DNA of 64,000 nucleotides from Lamellibrachia satsuma (lineage: Eukaryota > Annelida > Polychaeta > Sabellida > Siboglinidae), in the NCBI GenBank assembly GCA_033239005.1, contig BSQZ01000001.1, forward strand, positions 32,947,688 to 33,011,687, read 5' to 3'. Every line of letters begins with the position of its first letter. The stretch's first letter is position 1. The position numbers and the translations under genes were made by a program. This document shows positions 63,902-64,000 of this stretch, in pieces. The notes beneath the pieces are model-generated. The model saw nothing but the letters and a program-made list of their open reading frames with translations, was not told the DNA's origin and searched no databases.

Positions 63902-64000
63902 GATGGCATGAGACGCTACAAAAGATCTGTAGTATGTAGCCTACTGCAGATTGAACCAAAAACAGTACATTACAAACATTGGCACAAATCCAACACATGT

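Overview
This window is animal (metazoan) nuclear DNA. Genes are split by GT-AG introns, and the intergenic and intronic space is packed with non-LTR retrotransposons, a Gypsy fragment, tRNA-derived SINEs, a hAT-type transposase relic, AT microsatellites and about twenty minisatellite arrays. Several minisatellites contain an exon edge and its splice site. From memory (unchecked), minisatellites spanning exon-intron boundaries were described in amphioxus under the name 'mirages'. Together with the chordate-like proteins and the CR1/L2-type LINEs, this makes a cephalochordate (Branchiostoma-like) source my best guess; another marine invertebrate is possible.

Layout. 0.2-1.0 kb (-): first two coding exons of an unrecognised gene that runs off the left edge. 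1-7.8 kb: mostly gene-free, with a THAP-finger remnant, a MITE-like inverted repeat and a SINE. 7.8-9.4 kb (+): complete four-exon TRAPPC2 (sedlin). 9.6-11.7 kb: minisatellites, including a 34-bp array with a 204-bp higher-order period. 12.1-28.6 kb (-): 'gene A', a five-exon gene of about 381 codons with two Cys-rich modules and repeated RL-x-T-x-SS motifs; its introns hold three LINEs and three minisatellites. 29-38 kb: retroelement graveyard plus a 27-bp satellite. 39.7-49.5 kb (-): 'gene B', a two-exon paralogue of gene A (207 codons). Its 9-kb intron holds a 39-bp array of about 51 copies, a putative first exon of a + strand gene, and a 4.5-kb foldback-type transposon with a visible 6-bp target duplication. 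53.5-53.8 kb (-): small acidic protein. 54-55 kb: LINE relic. 55.7-63.9 kb (-): complete eight-exon TTC29, a ciliary/flagellar TPR protein, with most introns occupied by tandem repeats.

Functional links. TRAPPC2 is a housekeeping vesicle-tethering subunit and TTC29 an axonemal/intraflagellar-transport-linked protein. Genes A and B are tandem paralogues of unknown function; proximity to TTC29 does not by itself show a ciliary role. I assembled all four multi-exon models by hand from splice sites, reading phase and homology; none has transcript support here.

Most interesting: (1) minisatellites seeded on splice sites at several independent exon edges; (2) the A/B gene family, whose members differ by an intron at an otherwise conserved junction; (3) the foldback element whose arms are 19-bp arrays and whose interior carries a hAT-type transposase; (4) several tandem arrays with a second, higher-order period; (5) retroelement copies that have lost the reverse-transcriptase core.
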